NCBI GenBank assembly: GCA_045580325.1
Contig: JAZNNR010000028.1
Location: forward strand, 1-64,000
Source: SIG672 sp045580325
GTDB taxonomy: Bacteria; Bacillota; Clostridia; Oscillospirales; CAG-272
Length of the DNA stretch: 64,000 nucleotides
Reading direction: 5' to 3'
Position numbers and translations under genes: made by a program. Below the pieces are notes generated by a model. That model ran no database searches. It had not been told where the DNA came from and worked only from the letters and a program-made list of their open reading frames with translations. Every line of letters starts with the position of its first letter. Positions within the stretch are counted from its first letter, which is position 1. Positions 1 through 8,337 of this stretch are shown here, in pieces.

Positions 1-276
1 ATTATGGAAAGATCACAGACGGGACCATACGGAACATTCCCGAACGGTATAAGGCAACAGTAGACCGATATGTGATTATGCCGAATCATATTCACCAAGT
101 CGGAGGCCAAGCGGTCTTAGGAAAGACAATTAGGGGCTACAACTCCTTGGCTCACAGAACGACATGGCTACGATCCGACTTATTATGGAAAGATCACAGA
201 CGGGACCATACGGAACATTCCCGAACGGTATAAGGCAACAGTAGAACGATATGTAATTATGCCGAATCATATTCAC
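1..276. repeat. 181-bp-period partial tandem duplication of RAYT 5' region
   Basis: Bases 1-95 and 182-276 are nearly identical, differing at about two positions. The second copy is in frame with the transposase remnant below; the first runs out of frame into the junction. The intervening 86 bases (96-181) start and end with complementary 8-mers (AAGTCGGA at 97-104 and TCCGACTT at 174-181) and hold smaller complementary pairs (GCCAAG with CTTGGC; GTCTT with AAGAC), so they could fold into a branched structure. The duplication is cut by the window start. Confidence 0.8.
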
Positions 277-543
277 CTAATCATTATAATAACCGATGAC
301 GAAGAATTGCGGGCGATTCGGGAATCGCCCCTACGAGGTCGGTCCGTTATTTCAAAGGTAATTGGATACGTTAAAATGAATGCGTCTAAAGAGATACATG
401 GTAAATATAATGATGCTGTGATATGGCAGAGAGGTTTTCACAATCACATCATTCGTGATCGGCGAGACTACGAAAAAATTGCTAAATATATTTATGAGAA
501 TCCGATAAGATGGCAATATGATTGTTTTTTTGCAGAAGAATAG
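181..543 (+). pseudogene. RAYT-type Y1 transposase, N-terminally degraded
   Basis: The protein matches the REP-associated tyrosine transposase family (Y1_Tnp, HUH superfamily), which acts on REP palindromes through a tyrosine-DNA intermediate. The HUH motif is seen as PNHIHLI just after the ATG at 259, and the C-terminal helix with the usual catalytic Tyr region reads DYEKIAKYIYENPIRW. Family members are usually about 150-200 residues. Here the frame stays open upstream of 259 through family-like sequence (YYGKITDGTIRNIPERYKA) to at least 181, but no proper start or N-terminal strand is recognisable and the upstream DNA is a duplicated fragment. A REP-like palindrome lies within the frame. 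The best call is a decayed copy; translation of the 94-residue stub from 259 is possible but unlikely to give an active enzyme. Confidence 0.7.
311..330. repeat. REP-like palindrome inside the RAYT frame
   Basis: A perfect 9-bp inverted repeat, GGGCGATTC then GG then GAATCGCCC, sits in frame in the transposase and is translated as part of RAIRESPLRG. REP palindromes of this GGGCGATTC type followed by CCTACG are the usual partners of RAYT genes. Confidence 0.75.
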
Positions 544-614
544 GGGTATGGGCTTTGCCCTATGCCTTTGTAATACAAAGGCGAAACTGGCGATAAATGC
601 AAAGGAGATATTTA

Positions 615-1094
615 ATGATTGAATATGAGATATGCCCAATGACCACAGAGGCCGAAATGGATGAAAAAGGATATATACACTGGAAGTCTTGGCATGAAAC
701 ATATAACGGACTTATTCCGGATGATTATCTAAAAAATATTACATTGGAAAAATGTATAAAGATGGCGCACAAATGGCCTCAAAATACTTTTTTGCTCAAA
801 GTTAATAATAAAACTATTGGTTTTTCATGTATAAGAAAAACCAACGATACAAAAGATGCAAACGAGGTCATAGCAATATATCTACTGAAAGAATACCATG
901 GTCAAAAATTGGGCTATACACTATTGAACAAAACGGTTTCAATGTTTGCTGATAATGCAAAAATAGTGCTATGGGTTTTAAAAGGCAACGATAAAGCTAT
1001 ACACTTTTACAAGAGATTCGGATTCGATTTCAACGGAAATCAAAAAACTCTCCCATTTGGTGTGGAATTACAAATGGAACTAAAAAGACAATGA
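615..1094 (+). CDS. GNAT family N-acetyltransferase
   Basis: This 159-residue protein has the GNAT fold signature: an acetyl-CoA-loop-like segment (YHGQKLGYTLLNKTV) after a beta strand (EVIAIYLLKEY), and a C-terminal ALKFYxxxGF-type motif seen as AIHFYKRFGFDF. The substrate cannot be read from the sequence; the protein is most like small-molecule or peptide acetylases. The ATG at 615 is chosen because AAAGGAGA lies 7-8 bases before it. An in-frame ATG at 597 would place that ribosome binding site inside the gene. The gene is monocistronic, between a transposase remnant and a bidirectional terminator. Confidence 0.85.
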   Translation: MIEYEICPMTTEAEMDEKGYIHWKSWHETYNGLIPDDYLKNITLEKCIKMAHKWPQNTFLLKVNNKTIGFSCIRKTNDTKDANEVIAIYLLKEYHGQKLGYTLLNKTVSMFADNAKIVLWVLKGNDKAIHFYKRFGFDFNGNQKTLPFGVELQMELKRQ

Positions 1095-1126
1095 TAAAAA
1101 GCAGGTGGAACCACCTGCTTTTTATC
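1093..1126. terminator. Bidirectional terminator (GNAT gene / ABC operon)
   Basis: A perfect 16-bp inverted repeat with a 2-nt loop, flanked by A-run and T-run. It lies between convergent genes and can end transcription in both directions. Confidence 0.9.
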
Positions 1127-1163
1127 ATCCTTATGGGAAGTTACCTTTTTCGACTCTCTTTTT

Positions 1164-2066
1164 TTATCTATTTCCTATTTTCTTCTTAAAGGTATTCATA
1201 AGAATATACGCTCCGATAAGCAAAACAACGGTAGAACACAAAACAATATACATTGTTGATATATCTACTTCTTTGTCGAAGAAATAAAGATTACAGTCTA
1301 TTGTGTCCTTCATTGCATCTATAAGCTCGCTTGGAACGTTCTGATTTTCCATTTCGGCAAATACACCACGAAGAGCGTGGTTACGCACAAGTGCTGTTCC
1401 GTAGGTTCCGGGTAAAAAGGATATTACCTTCTGAAGACCCTCGGAGAACTGCGATATAGGCATATACGCTCCGCAGATAAATCCGTATCCCGAGCTGATT
1501 ATCGTTCCAACGGCAGATATTTGTCCCTGTGTTGACAAAAAGAAGTTTATAATTGACGAAAGTGCCGTTCCGAACATTACGAGAATGAATATATCAAGCA
1601 ACAGAAGAAGTACGTCAGAAACAGACATATACCAGCCTATCGCAGCTATATATACAAGGCATATAGCCGCCGCGACAAAGCAAATAAGCAAAGTCGAGAT
1701 AAGCGAGGAGATATAGTAGCTGATTGAAAGGACGTACGGCTTTACGGGCGACATAGTCAAATCTCTTATAGTTCCGTTTGACTTGTCCTGTACCATAAGG
1801 AAATTGGAGCAGAACGCTACCGTAACGCAGGAAACAGCAAGAATTGACGATATAAGCTGTCCACCCACGAGCCCGTTAATAAGATCCTCTGAAACCTTTA
1901 TTCCCTCGGGAATATTTGAAACGAAGCTATCCCTATATACGTTGCCGAGGAAGGTCGCGTAGAGCACGAGCAGTATCGCAGGGGTGATAAGCGAGGTTAA
2001 AAACATTCCCTTATCCTTAAAGAAAAGCTTGGTATTTCTTTTGATCAAAGCCTTTAAAGTACTCAT
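1164..2066 (-). CDS. ABC-2 type transporter permease
   Basis: This 300-residue integral membrane protein begins with a cytoplasmic basic segment (KALIKRNTKLFFKDKG) followed by about six hydrophobic helices, including one near residues 23-40 and a final one near 270-290. The long extracytoplasmic loop after the first helix and the basic C-terminus (FKKKIGNR) are typical of ABC-2 exporters. It overlaps the upstream ATPase gene by 4 bp (ATGA type), so the two are translationally coupled and form one exporter. The cargo is unknown; drugs, lipids or peptides are family possibilities. The adjacent Tet(M)-like gene hints at a drug link, but it has its own promoter. Confidence 0.88.
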   Translation of the reverse strand: MSTLKALIKRNTKLFFKDKGMFLTSLITPAILLVLYATFLGNVYRDSFVSNIPEGIKVSEDLINGLVGGQLISSILAVSCVTVAFCSNFLMVQDKSNGTIRDLTMSPVKPYVLSISYYISSLISTLLICFVAAAICLVYIAAIGWYMSVSDVLLLLLDIFILVMFGTALSSIINFFLSTQGQISAVGTIISSGYGFICGAYMPISQFSEGLQKVISFLPGTYGTALVRNHALRGVFAEMENQNVPSELIDAMKDTIDCNLYFFDKEVDISTMYIVLCSTVVLLIGAYILMNTFKKKIGNR

Positions 2067-2977
2067 TTATCCTCACCCCCAAGCAGCTTTTTACCTGTTA
2101 CCGCAAGGAAAACGTCGTCCATTTTTCCCTTTGTTATCTCATAATCGGTAAATATTTCGGGATTTTTGATAATAAGCTCCGTCGCCCTCGCCGTATTTTC
2201 CACGGTAAGCACGAAGCTGTCGCGGTTTACCTTATATTCTACGCCAAGGCTCTTAACTGCGTCTTCACTTACACTGTACAGGGTTATATAATCGCTTGTG
2301 TATTTGTTTTTGAGCTCAAGCGGAGTACCCTCGTCCGATATTTTTCCACCGTCGAGAATTACAACGTAATCTGCCTCCGAGGCTTCTTCCATATAATGCG
2401 TGGTAAGAAAAACCGTCATGTTTTCATTTCTGCGAAGGCTGTATATAACGCTCCAGAGCAGCTTTCTCGTCTGCGGATCAAGTCCTGTCGTAGGCTCGTC
2501 GAGAATAAGGATCTTCGGTCTGTGTAGAAGCGCTCTTGCTATATCCACTCTTCTTCTCTGACCGCCCGAAAGCTTACCCACGTTCTGCTTTAAAAAGCCT
2601 TCAAAATCAAGAAGCTTTGCAAGAGAGGAAAGTCTTTCCTTAAACTCATTTCCTACTATACCGTAAAGCGCTGCGCGGCTTTCAAGATTATCGTAAACGC
2701 TGAGCGCAGAGTCGAGCACCGAGCTTTGAAAAACAACACCGAGCTCCGATTTGATGCTATCTATGTTTTTGTCGAGGTCGGTATTATTTATAGTGATAGT
2801 TCCGCTATCCTTGGAGAGCTGTCCGCACATAATATTTATAGTTGTCGATTTACCCGCACCGTTAACACCGAGGAACGCAAAAAGCTCGCCCTCTTTTACC
2901 CCGAAGCTGAGATCGTCTACCGCTTTGATATCGCCGAAGCTTTTACAAAGATGTTTTATTTCTATTATCCTATTCAC
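2063..2977 (-). CDS. ABC transporter ATP-binding protein
   Basis: This is the nucleotide-binding subunit of the exporter. Visible motifs are Walker A (GVNGAGKST), the signature LSGGQRRR, Walker B (ILILDEP) with TTGLDPQTR, and the H-loop (TTHYMEEA). About 60 extra C-terminal residues are of the type that follows DrrA/CcmA-like ATPases. The GTG at 2977 is the likely start: the longer frame from an ATG at 3016 is excluded because that ATG overlaps the -10 box of the promoter at 3015-3042, so it would not be in the message. AAAGGA lies upstream of the GTG. Confidence 0.88.
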   Translation of the reverse strand: MNRIIEIKHLCKSFGDIKAVDDLSFGVKEGELFAFLGVNGAGKSTTINIMCGQLSKDSGTITINNTDLDKNIDSIKSELGVVFQSSVLDSALSVYDNLESRAALYGIVGNEFKERLSSLAKLLDFEGFLKQNVGKLSGGQRRRVDIARALLHRPKILILDEPTTGLDPQTRKLLWSVIYSLRRNENMTVFLTTHYMEEASEADYVVILDGGKISDEGTPLELKNKYTSDYITLYSVSEDAVKSLGVEYKVNRDSFVLTVENTARATELIIKNPEIFTDYEITKGKMDDVFLAVTGKKLLGGEDK

Positions 2978-3014
2978 TTCTGCTTTGTTCCTTTCTTTTT
3001 CTATCTGTAAACAC

Positions 3015-3042
3015 ATTATATCATATATTTTTTCTTTTTCAA
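3015..3042 (-). promoter_or_regulatory. Sigma-A promoter of the ABC exporter operon
   Basis: On the minus strand, TTGAAA, 16 bp, TATAAT. The position fixes the ABC ATPase start at the downstream GTG. Confidence 0.75.
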
Positions 3043-3088
3043 GAGATTTTAGGTATTCGGTTGTTTTAACGTATATTTCGGTAAATAA

Positions 3089-5065
3089 CTACATTACCGA
3101 ATAATTTTCATCGGTCATGGCGCCTCTTGCGTAAAGTATCCACTTTGCTCTGTCAAGCGGATTTGGACCTCTGCGCTTTGCTGTTTTTCCAAGCTCAAGC
3201 GGACATTCGCGGTAGGAGTCAAAGGACGAGAAGAAAAGACCTTTTCCGTGAGTGAGCGTGGCAAGGCGCACGGGATATTCAAGCGAGGTCGCAACAGGCA
3301 AATAGGCTTCAAGCGTGAAAGCATCCCCACTTATAACGGGAGTATCAAATTCACCGCGCATCGAGGTAATATCGCCTATAACCTTACCGAGATATTCGGA
3401 TGCCGCCGATATACGCACCTTCAAAAAGGGCTCAAGAAGAGTCGTTCCGATATTTGTCAGTCCGTCCATTATAGCTACAGGAGTCGCAACAAAGAAGTCA
3501 AGCGGATGCGTGTGCATCGTATGGTGTTCGGCATCGGCAAGCGTTACCTTAAGATCGGTAACCTCCCAGCCGAGCGGTCCTTGCTCTATATTCGCAAAAA
3601 ATGACTTTCTTATATGCTCCTGATATTTATAAAAGCAGGAATTGTTCGGAACCCTTCCGCCGTCATAAACAACGCCCGAGCCTCTTGGTAGCGGCTCAAA
3701 ATATAGCTTGACTATCGCCCAGCAAGGCTTTGGCATTGTATAACACTCATATCCGAATCCGCATGCGCGCGGTGTTTCTTTATATATTACCGAGGGCTCG
3801 GAGAAAATTGCAGACAAATTATAACGCTCCTTAAGAAGCGAGGATATTATCTCCATCTGCATTTTTCCCGTTATCGAGATAAGAATTTCTCTTTCCGATT
3901 TTTCCCACTTACAGTCGAGAAGCGGGTCCTCGTCCGAAAGCTCGCGAAGCGCCGCAAGAAGAGTCATTATCTCGGCTTCGTTTACAGGTGTTACCTTTAC
4001 CGACAAAAAGGGATTTGCGAGTCTGTAATTATTAAGGGCTGTTTTAGTGCCGATGGTATCCATAACCTTGAGCAAGGAAGGTCCGCAGAGCGCGGCAATA
4101 TCTCCCGCACCCACAGAGCCTATATCCACGTATTTTTGTCCGTTGAACTTTCGTATCTGGGTTATTTTTTGTGAAACACCCGAGCCCGAATCGACGGTAT
4201 CTCTTGCACTGAGCTCGCCGCCGTACATTCTTACGTGAGCTATCTTACCCATTGTTTTATCGTGCTCGATCTTAAAAACGGTTGCCGAAAGAGTATCTGT
4301 CAGCTTTTTATCCGACGTTGGCAAAAAGGCGATTATTGCGTCGAGAAGCTCGGAAACTCCTATACTTTTTTGAGCACAGCCACAGAAAACAGGAATGATG
4401 TTTTGATTTTCTACAGCCGCTTTCAGAGCTGTTTCAAGTGTATTTTCATCGACGTTTTCACCAGAAAGATAGGCTTCTGCAATAGCGTCATCGTAATCGG
4501 CAAGCACTTCAAGCGTGTTTTCGTAAATCTCGCCTGAGCTTGATACCTCAAAGTTCTTTAGACCCTCATTTTTGATGTCGCACATACGAAGAATACTCTT
4601 GTTGTCAAAGGGAAGCAGAGTTTTTATCTCCTCACATAGCTCATAAAAACGGCTTCCCGCGCGGTCAACCTTATTTACAAAGATTATGGTCGGAATTTTA
4701 AGATTACGAAGCGCGCGCCAAAGGCTCTCGGTATACGACTGAATGCCCTCTACCGCCGAAACTATCAGCACAGCGCCGTCAAGTATCGCAAGGGAGCGCT
4801 CTACCTCGCTTGCAAAATCTATATGACCGGGTGTATCTATTAAATTTATCTGACTACCCTTCCAGAAAAACGTAGTTTGTGCCGAGCGTACCGATATTCC
4901 TCTTTCACGCTCAACATTAAGCCAGTCGGTATGAGTATCACCGCTGTCAACGCTACCCGCCCTGCGCAAAGCGCCCGAGGTGTAGAGCATTTGCTCGGTG
5001 AGTGTGGTTTTTCCCGCATCAACGTGGGCAAGTATGCCTATATTATATATTTTATCCGGAGTCAT
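3089..5065 (-). CDS. Tet(M)-like ribosomal protection GTPase (EF-G paralogue)
   Basis: This 658-residue translational GTPase is close in length to Tet(M) (639). The G domain shows AHVDAGKTT (13-21), switch I RGIS (55-58), DTPGH (77-81) and NKVD (131-134). It begins NIGILAHVDAGKTTLTE and has the Tet-type C-terminal end (SYRECPLELG ... RRGPNPLDRAKWILYARGAM), which corresponds to the conserved tail of Tet(M)/Tet(W) rather than of EF-G. Such proteins bind the 70S ribosome and eject tetracycline; close chromosomal relatives are often annotated only as translation-factor GTPases with no proven resistance. Domain IV residues that contact the drug site are diverged from Tet(M), so resistance is uncertain. 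It has its own promoter and no recognisable attenuator leader. Confidence 0.82.
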   Translation of the reverse strand: MTPDKIYNIGILAHVDAGKTTLTEQMLYTSGALRRAGSVDSGDTHTDWLNVERERGISVRSAQTTFFWKGSQINLIDTPGHIDFASEVERSLAILDGAVLIVSAVEGIQSYTESLWRALRNLKIPTIIFVNKVDRAGSRFYELCEEIKTLLPFDNKSILRMCDIKNEGLKNFEVSSSGEIYENTLEVLADYDDAIAEAYLSGENVDENTLETALKAAVENQNIIPVFCGCAQKSIGVSELLDAIIAFLPTSDKKLTDTLSATVFKIEHDKTMGKIAHVRMYGGELSARDTVDSGSGVSQKITQIRKFNGQKYVDIGSVGAGDIAALCGPSLLKVMDTIGTKTALNNYRLANPFLSVKVTPVNEAEIMTLLAALRELSDEDPLLDCKWEKSEREILISITGKMQMEIISSLLKERYNLSAIFSEPSVIYKETPRACGFGYECYTMPKPCWAIVKLYFEPLPRGSGVVYDGGRVPNNSCFYKYQEHIRKSFFANIEQGPLGWEVTDLKVTLADAEHHTMHTHPLDFFVATPVAIMDGLTNIGTTLLEPFLKVRISAASEYLGKVIGDITSMRGEFDTPVISGDAFTLEAYLPVATSLEYPVRLATLTHGKGLFFSSFDSYRECPLELGKTAKRRGPNPLDRAKWILYARGAMTDENYSVM

Positions 5066-5098
5066 ATCTATCTCCCTATGATTTACTTTAACAGAGAT

Positions 5099-5127
5099 AT
5101 TATAAACGATTTTACAAAAATAGTCAA
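5099..5127 (-). promoter_or_regulatory. Promoter of the Tet(M)-like gene
   Basis: TTGACT, 17 bp, TATAAT on the minus strand, giving a leader of only about 30 nt before AGGGAGAT and the ATG. There is no room for the long attenuating leader known from tet(M). Confidence 0.8.
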
Positions 5128-5161
5128 TATTTTATGAAATCTATATTCTCAAAAGATAATG

Positions 5162-5188
5162 ACATATTGCATTTTTCAACATATTATG
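5162..5188 (+). promoter_or_regulatory. Weak candidate sigma-K-type promoter for dpaAB
   Basis: AC, 16 bp, CATATTATG resembles the mother-cell sigma-K pattern (AC ... CATAnnnTA) with one mismatch in the -10. In Bacillus subtilis, dpaAB (spoVF) is sigma-K dependent. No good sigma-A promoter is seen in the 5128-5260 gap. Confidence 0.3.
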
Positions 5189-5260
5189 TAGAGTAAGAAC
5201 TATTACAAAAACATCAAATATAAGAAGTTTAAATCACTTTGAAAGGTAGGAATACGCCTT

Positions 5261-6139
5261 GTGAACAAAAAAATTGCAGTAATAGGAGGAGATGTTCGTC
5301 AGCTGTATTTAGCGAGAGAGCTTTCAAAGAAAGGCTATGCTGTTACGGTATTTGGAATAGATATACCGAGGCTTGACGAAAAGGATAATTTAATCTATTC
5401 AAAAAATTTAAGCGAAGCGACAGAAAATGCTATTATGGCTGTACTGCCGCTCCCATTTTCAAGAGATAAAATAACACTTAACGCGCCGTCATCAACAGAA
5501 ACTATTCTGCTTGGCGATATATACAGCTACTGCGCTGATATTCCTTATATCGCGGCAGGACTTCCCGATACAGAAAGCAAAAATAAGCTTTCGGGCAAAT
5601 CATTTCTTATAGATTATGCCACACGCGAGGATTTCACTTTGAAAAATGCTCTTGCGACTGTCGAAGGCGCTATTGCGATTGCTATCCGCGAAATGCCTAC
5701 CACCCTTCACGGCTCTGTATGTGCCGTTACAGGCTACGGAAGAATTGGAAAGATACTTGTAAGAACGCTTCTCTCCCTCGGCGCGAGCGTAAAGGTATTC
5801 GCGCGTAAGAATACAGACCGAATATCAGCGCAAATAGACGGAGCAAAGGCTTTTGACATTAAAGACATTTCTGAAAATATCTACGACACCGATATTCTTA
5901 TAAACACCGTTCCTTCGGTAATAATTGAAGAAAAGGTTTTGAAGAATTTTCCGAAAAGCAGTATAATAATCGAGCTTGCTTCTCCTCCCGGCGGAGTTGA
6001 TAAGCACGATGCAGTTATAAGCGGAATAAGACTAATAAACGCACAGTCATTACCAGGAAAATATTCTCCCAAATCGGCGGCAAAAGCGATATATGACAGT
6101 ATATTTTCCGCGCTACGTGAGGAAGGGGTGGAAATATGA
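5261..6139 (+). CDS. dpaA: Dipicolinate synthase subunit A
   Basis: DpaA with DpaB oxidises dihydrodipicolinate, drawn from lysine synthesis, to dipicolinic acid, the Ca2+ chelator packed into the spore core. The 292-residue protein has two Rossmann-type segments: KIAVIGGDVRQLYLARELSKKGY at the N-terminus and VTGYGRIGKILVRTLLSLGA near 155-175, as in the SpoVFA family. It ends with ASPPGGVD and SLPGKYSPKSAAKAI, which are family-typical. The start is the GTG at 5261, after GAAAGGTAGGA. It overlaps dpaB by 4 bp (ATGA). Confidence 0.93.
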   Translation: MNKKIAVIGGDVRQLYLARELSKKGYAVTVFGIDIPRLDEKDNLIYSKNLSEATENAIMAVLPLPFSRDKITLNAPSSTETILLGDIYSYCADIPYIAAGLPDTESKNKLSGKSFLIDYATREDFTLKNALATVEGAIAIAIREMPTTLHGSVCAVTGYGRIGKILVRTLLSLGASVKVFARKNTDRISAQIDGAKAFDIKDISENIYDTDILINTVPSVIIEEKVLKNFPKSSIIIELASPPGGVDKHDAVISGIRLINAQSLPGKYSPKSAAKAIYDSIFSALREEGVEI

Positions 6140-6693
6140 TAGGTTGGGGATTTTGCGGCTCATTCTGCACGATGAAGAAAAGTATTTCAGTTATGAAGAC
6201 AATCGCTCAAAAAAACGAGATACTTCCCATATTCAGCTATTCTCTTCAAAACACGGCAACGCGCTTCGGTACACCCGAGTATTTCCGAATGGAAGTTGAA
6301 GATATTACGGGAAAAGCGATAATATCTACAATAGAGGACGCCGAACCGATAGGTCCGAAAAATATGCTGACCGCTATGATAATAGCACCCTGTACGGGAA
6401 ATACTCTTGCAAAGCTCGCAAACGGAATAACCGACACTCCCGTAACGATGGCGGCAAAAGCGCATCTGCGCAACGGAAAGCCTCTGATAATCGCTCTTGC
6501 AACGAACGACGCTATGTCGGCAAATTTCAAAAATATTGCAGTCATGCTCGAAAAGAAAAACGTATATTTCGTACCGCTCGTTCAGGACGATCCTGCAGGC
6601 AAGCCGAGTTCTCTTGTTGCAGATTTTGAAAAAATCGAGGAAACTGTCGAGTACGCCTCTCGCGGAATACAGATACGTCCGCTTTTTTTATAA
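6136..6693 (+). CDS. dpaB: Dipicolinate synthase subunit B
   Basis: This 185-residue flavoprotein of the SpoVFB family begins with a nucleotide-binding strand (IGWGFCGSFC) and contains MIIAPCTGNTLAKLANGITDTPVTMAAK, the flavodoxin-like signature shared with phosphopantothenoylcysteine decarboxylases. It forms the dipicolinate synthase with DpaA in the mother cell. It is translationally coupled to dpaA and followed by a terminator. Confidence 0.95.
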   Translation: MIGWGFCGSFCTMKKSISVMKTIAQKNEILPIFSYSLQNTATRFGTPEYFRMEVEDITGKAIISTIEDAEPIGPKNMLTAMIIAPCTGNTLAKLANGITDTPVTMAAKAHLRNGKPLIIALATNDAMSANFKNIAVMLEKKNVYFVPLVQDDPAGKPSSLVADFEKIEETVEYASRGIQIRPLFL

Positions 6694-6702
6694 AAATATA
6701 AT

Positions 6703-6746
6703 ACGGTAACCGTTTTGAAAATAAAATCAGTCCGGTTGCCGTTTTT
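6703..6746 (+). terminator. Terminator of dpaAB
   Basis: ACGGTAACCG pairs with CGGTTGCCGT (one G-U) across a 20-nt loop, followed by TTTTT. Confidence 0.75.
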
Positions 6747-6836
6747 ACATATTAAAACAAAAATTACAAGATTTTTATAGGATATAAAAGCGTTTTTCAG
6801 AGAAAAATTTTAATGAAGTAAAAAAGGAGAAGTCAA

Positions 6837-7631
6837 ATGAAAAGAAAATCAAATAAATTTATATCCTGTATTTCGATACTACTTGCCCTGCTCTCTTTTT
6901 TCGGCTCTTCACAGGTTTACGCCGGCAGCACCAAGGCTTATAATTGGTACTGCAAGAAAAACGACAAGCACGAGATCCCTATGCTTGACTCGGAGTTTTC
7001 ATTTATAAATAAATACGGCGGATATTACGCCGATCTTAACGTAGGAAACAATGATAAGGTGATATATCTCACCTTTGATGCGGGATATGAAAACGGAAAT
7101 ATTGAAAAGATCCTCGATACGCTTAAAGAGCATAACGCTCACGGCTCGTTTTTTATCCTTGAAAATCTTATAGTGAGAAATCCCGAGCTTGTTTTGCGTA
7201 TGAAGGACGAAGGACATCTCGTATGCAATCACACGGCAAAGCACCCTGATATGACCAAAATATGCGACAAAGACCTCTTTTACGCACAGCTTTTAAGGCT
7301 TGAAAGGGCATATTTTGAGCTTACGGGCGAAGAAATGGCTAAAATATACCGTCCGCCTGAAGGAAGATTTTCCGAAGAAAACCTTAAATTCGCTCACGAG
7401 CTTGGATACAGAACTATATTCTGGTCTTTTGCCTATGCAGATTGGGATAACAACAAGCAAATGTCAGCAGACTGTGCGCTGAAAAAATTACTTGACCACA
7501 CACACAACGGAGAGATCCTTCTCCTTCACCCAACCTCAAAAACTAATGCGGAAATTCTTGACAGCTTTCTCACTGAGCTTGAAAAAGATGGCTACCGATT
7601 CGGGCATTTAAGTGAATTATGGGCAAAATAA
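6837..7631 (+). CDS. pdaA: PdaA-type muramic-delta-lactam de-N-acetylase
   Basis: PdaA removes the N-acetyl group from muramic acid so that the delta-lactam of spore cortex peptidoglycan can form, a mark read by germination lytic enzymes. A signal peptide covers about residues 1-29 (ending VYAG). The NodB domain has motif 1 as TFDAGYENG (PdaA type, not TFDDGP), motif 2 NHTAKHPD, motif 3 RPPEGRFSE and motif 5 LLLHPTSKTNAE. These variants are diagnostic of PdaA. AAAGGAGA precedes the ATG. It overlaps the next deacetylase by 13 bp and follows dpaAB, forming a sporulation block. Confidence 0.92.
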   Translation: MKRKSNKFISCISILLALLSFFGSSQVYAGSTKAYNWYCKKNDKHEIPMLDSEFSFINKYGGYYADLNVGNNDKVIYLTFDAGYENGNIEKILDTLKEHNAHGSFFILENLIVRNPELVLRMKDEGHLVCNHTAKHPDMTKICDKDLFYAQLLRLERAYFELTGEEMAKIYRPPEGRFSEENLKFAHELGYRTIFWSFAYADWDNNKQMSADCALKKLLDHTHNGEILLLHPTSKTNAEILDSFLTELEKDGYRFGHLSELWAK

Positions 7632-8308
7632 AGCTTTTTCTCAAGGGTCTGCTCACTTTTTTCGTATCCTGCGCTCTGATTACAGCATCAAGTGCCGACG
7701 CACTCACCCTAAATGCAGAAAGCAGAGTGTCTGGCAAAGGAAAAATGATCGCGCTCACGTTTGATGACGGACCTCATAAAAAATATACCGAGGAGATACT
7801 TGATATTCTCGACGAGTATTCAATAAAAGCCACCTTCTTTGTCGTCGGAGTATGTGCAGAAAAATATCCCGAAATAATCGCGCGTGAGATCGCCTCGGGA
7901 CACGAGATAGGAAATCACACCTATTCTCATCTTCATCTAAAAAATGCAAATATTTCAGAGATAGCGGGAGAAATTGACAAGACCGAGCAGCTACTGATAC
8001 AAAATAACGGTTATTCTACGACTCTGTTTCGGCCGCCCGAGGGCGTTTGCAACGATAAAGTCCGCAGCGTCGCCAAAGATATGAATTACTCGCTTGTACT
8101 ATGGACTGTTGACACAAAGGACTGGGTGCCGAGCTCGTGCGAAAGTATTGTAAACAGCGTACTTGACAGTGTGGACGGCGGAGAGATAATACTGATGCAC
8201 GACTACGTTGTGGGTAAAAGCAACACTCCCGACGCACTTAGAATAATAATCCCAAAGCTTCTTGAAGAGGGGTACACGTTTGTAACTGTTTCTGAGCTTT
8301 TGAAATGA
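7619..8308 (+). CDS. Secreted polysaccharide deacetylase (NodB family)
   Basis: This 229-residue protein has a signal peptide (about 1-28) and a full NodB domain: LTFDDGPHKKYT (motif 1), GNHTYSHLHL (metal-binding HxxxH), RPPEGVCN (motif 3), DTKDWVP (motif 4) and ILMHDYV (motif 5). All catalytic and metal residues are present. It is probably a peptidoglycan or chitooligosaccharide N-deacetylase. It is coupled to pdaA by a 13-bp overlap, so a spore-envelope role (PdaB-like) is plausible, but the motifs are the generic PgdA/NodB kind. Confidence 0.85.
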   Translation: MGKIKLFLKGLLTFFVSCALITASSADALTLNAESRVSGKGKMIALTFDDGPHKKYTEEILDILDEYSIKATFFVVGVCAEKYPEIIAREIASGHEIGNHTYSHLHLKNANISEIAGEIDKTEQLLIQNNGYSTTLFRPPEGVCNDKVRSVAKDMNYSLVLWTVDTKDWVPSSCESIVNSVLDSVDGGEIILMHDYVVGKSNTPDALRIIIPKLLEEGYTFVTVSELLK

Positions 8309-8335
8309 AAATGGCTTCCCGAAAGAAGCCATTTT
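8308..8335. terminator. Bidirectional terminator (deacetylase / ygiQ)
   Basis: An 11-bp perfect stem (AAAATGGCTTC / GAAGCCATTTT) between convergent genes. Confidence 0.85.
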
Positions 8336-8337
8336 AC

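Noticed and set aside
96..181. tRNA-like fold between the RAYT repeat copies
   Set aside because: The closing stem and one hairpin fit, but no anticodon arm or T-loop consensus can be drawn.
2978..3016. Longer N-terminus for the ABC ATPase from the ATG at 3016
   Set aside because: That ATG overlaps the -10 box, so it would not be transcribed.
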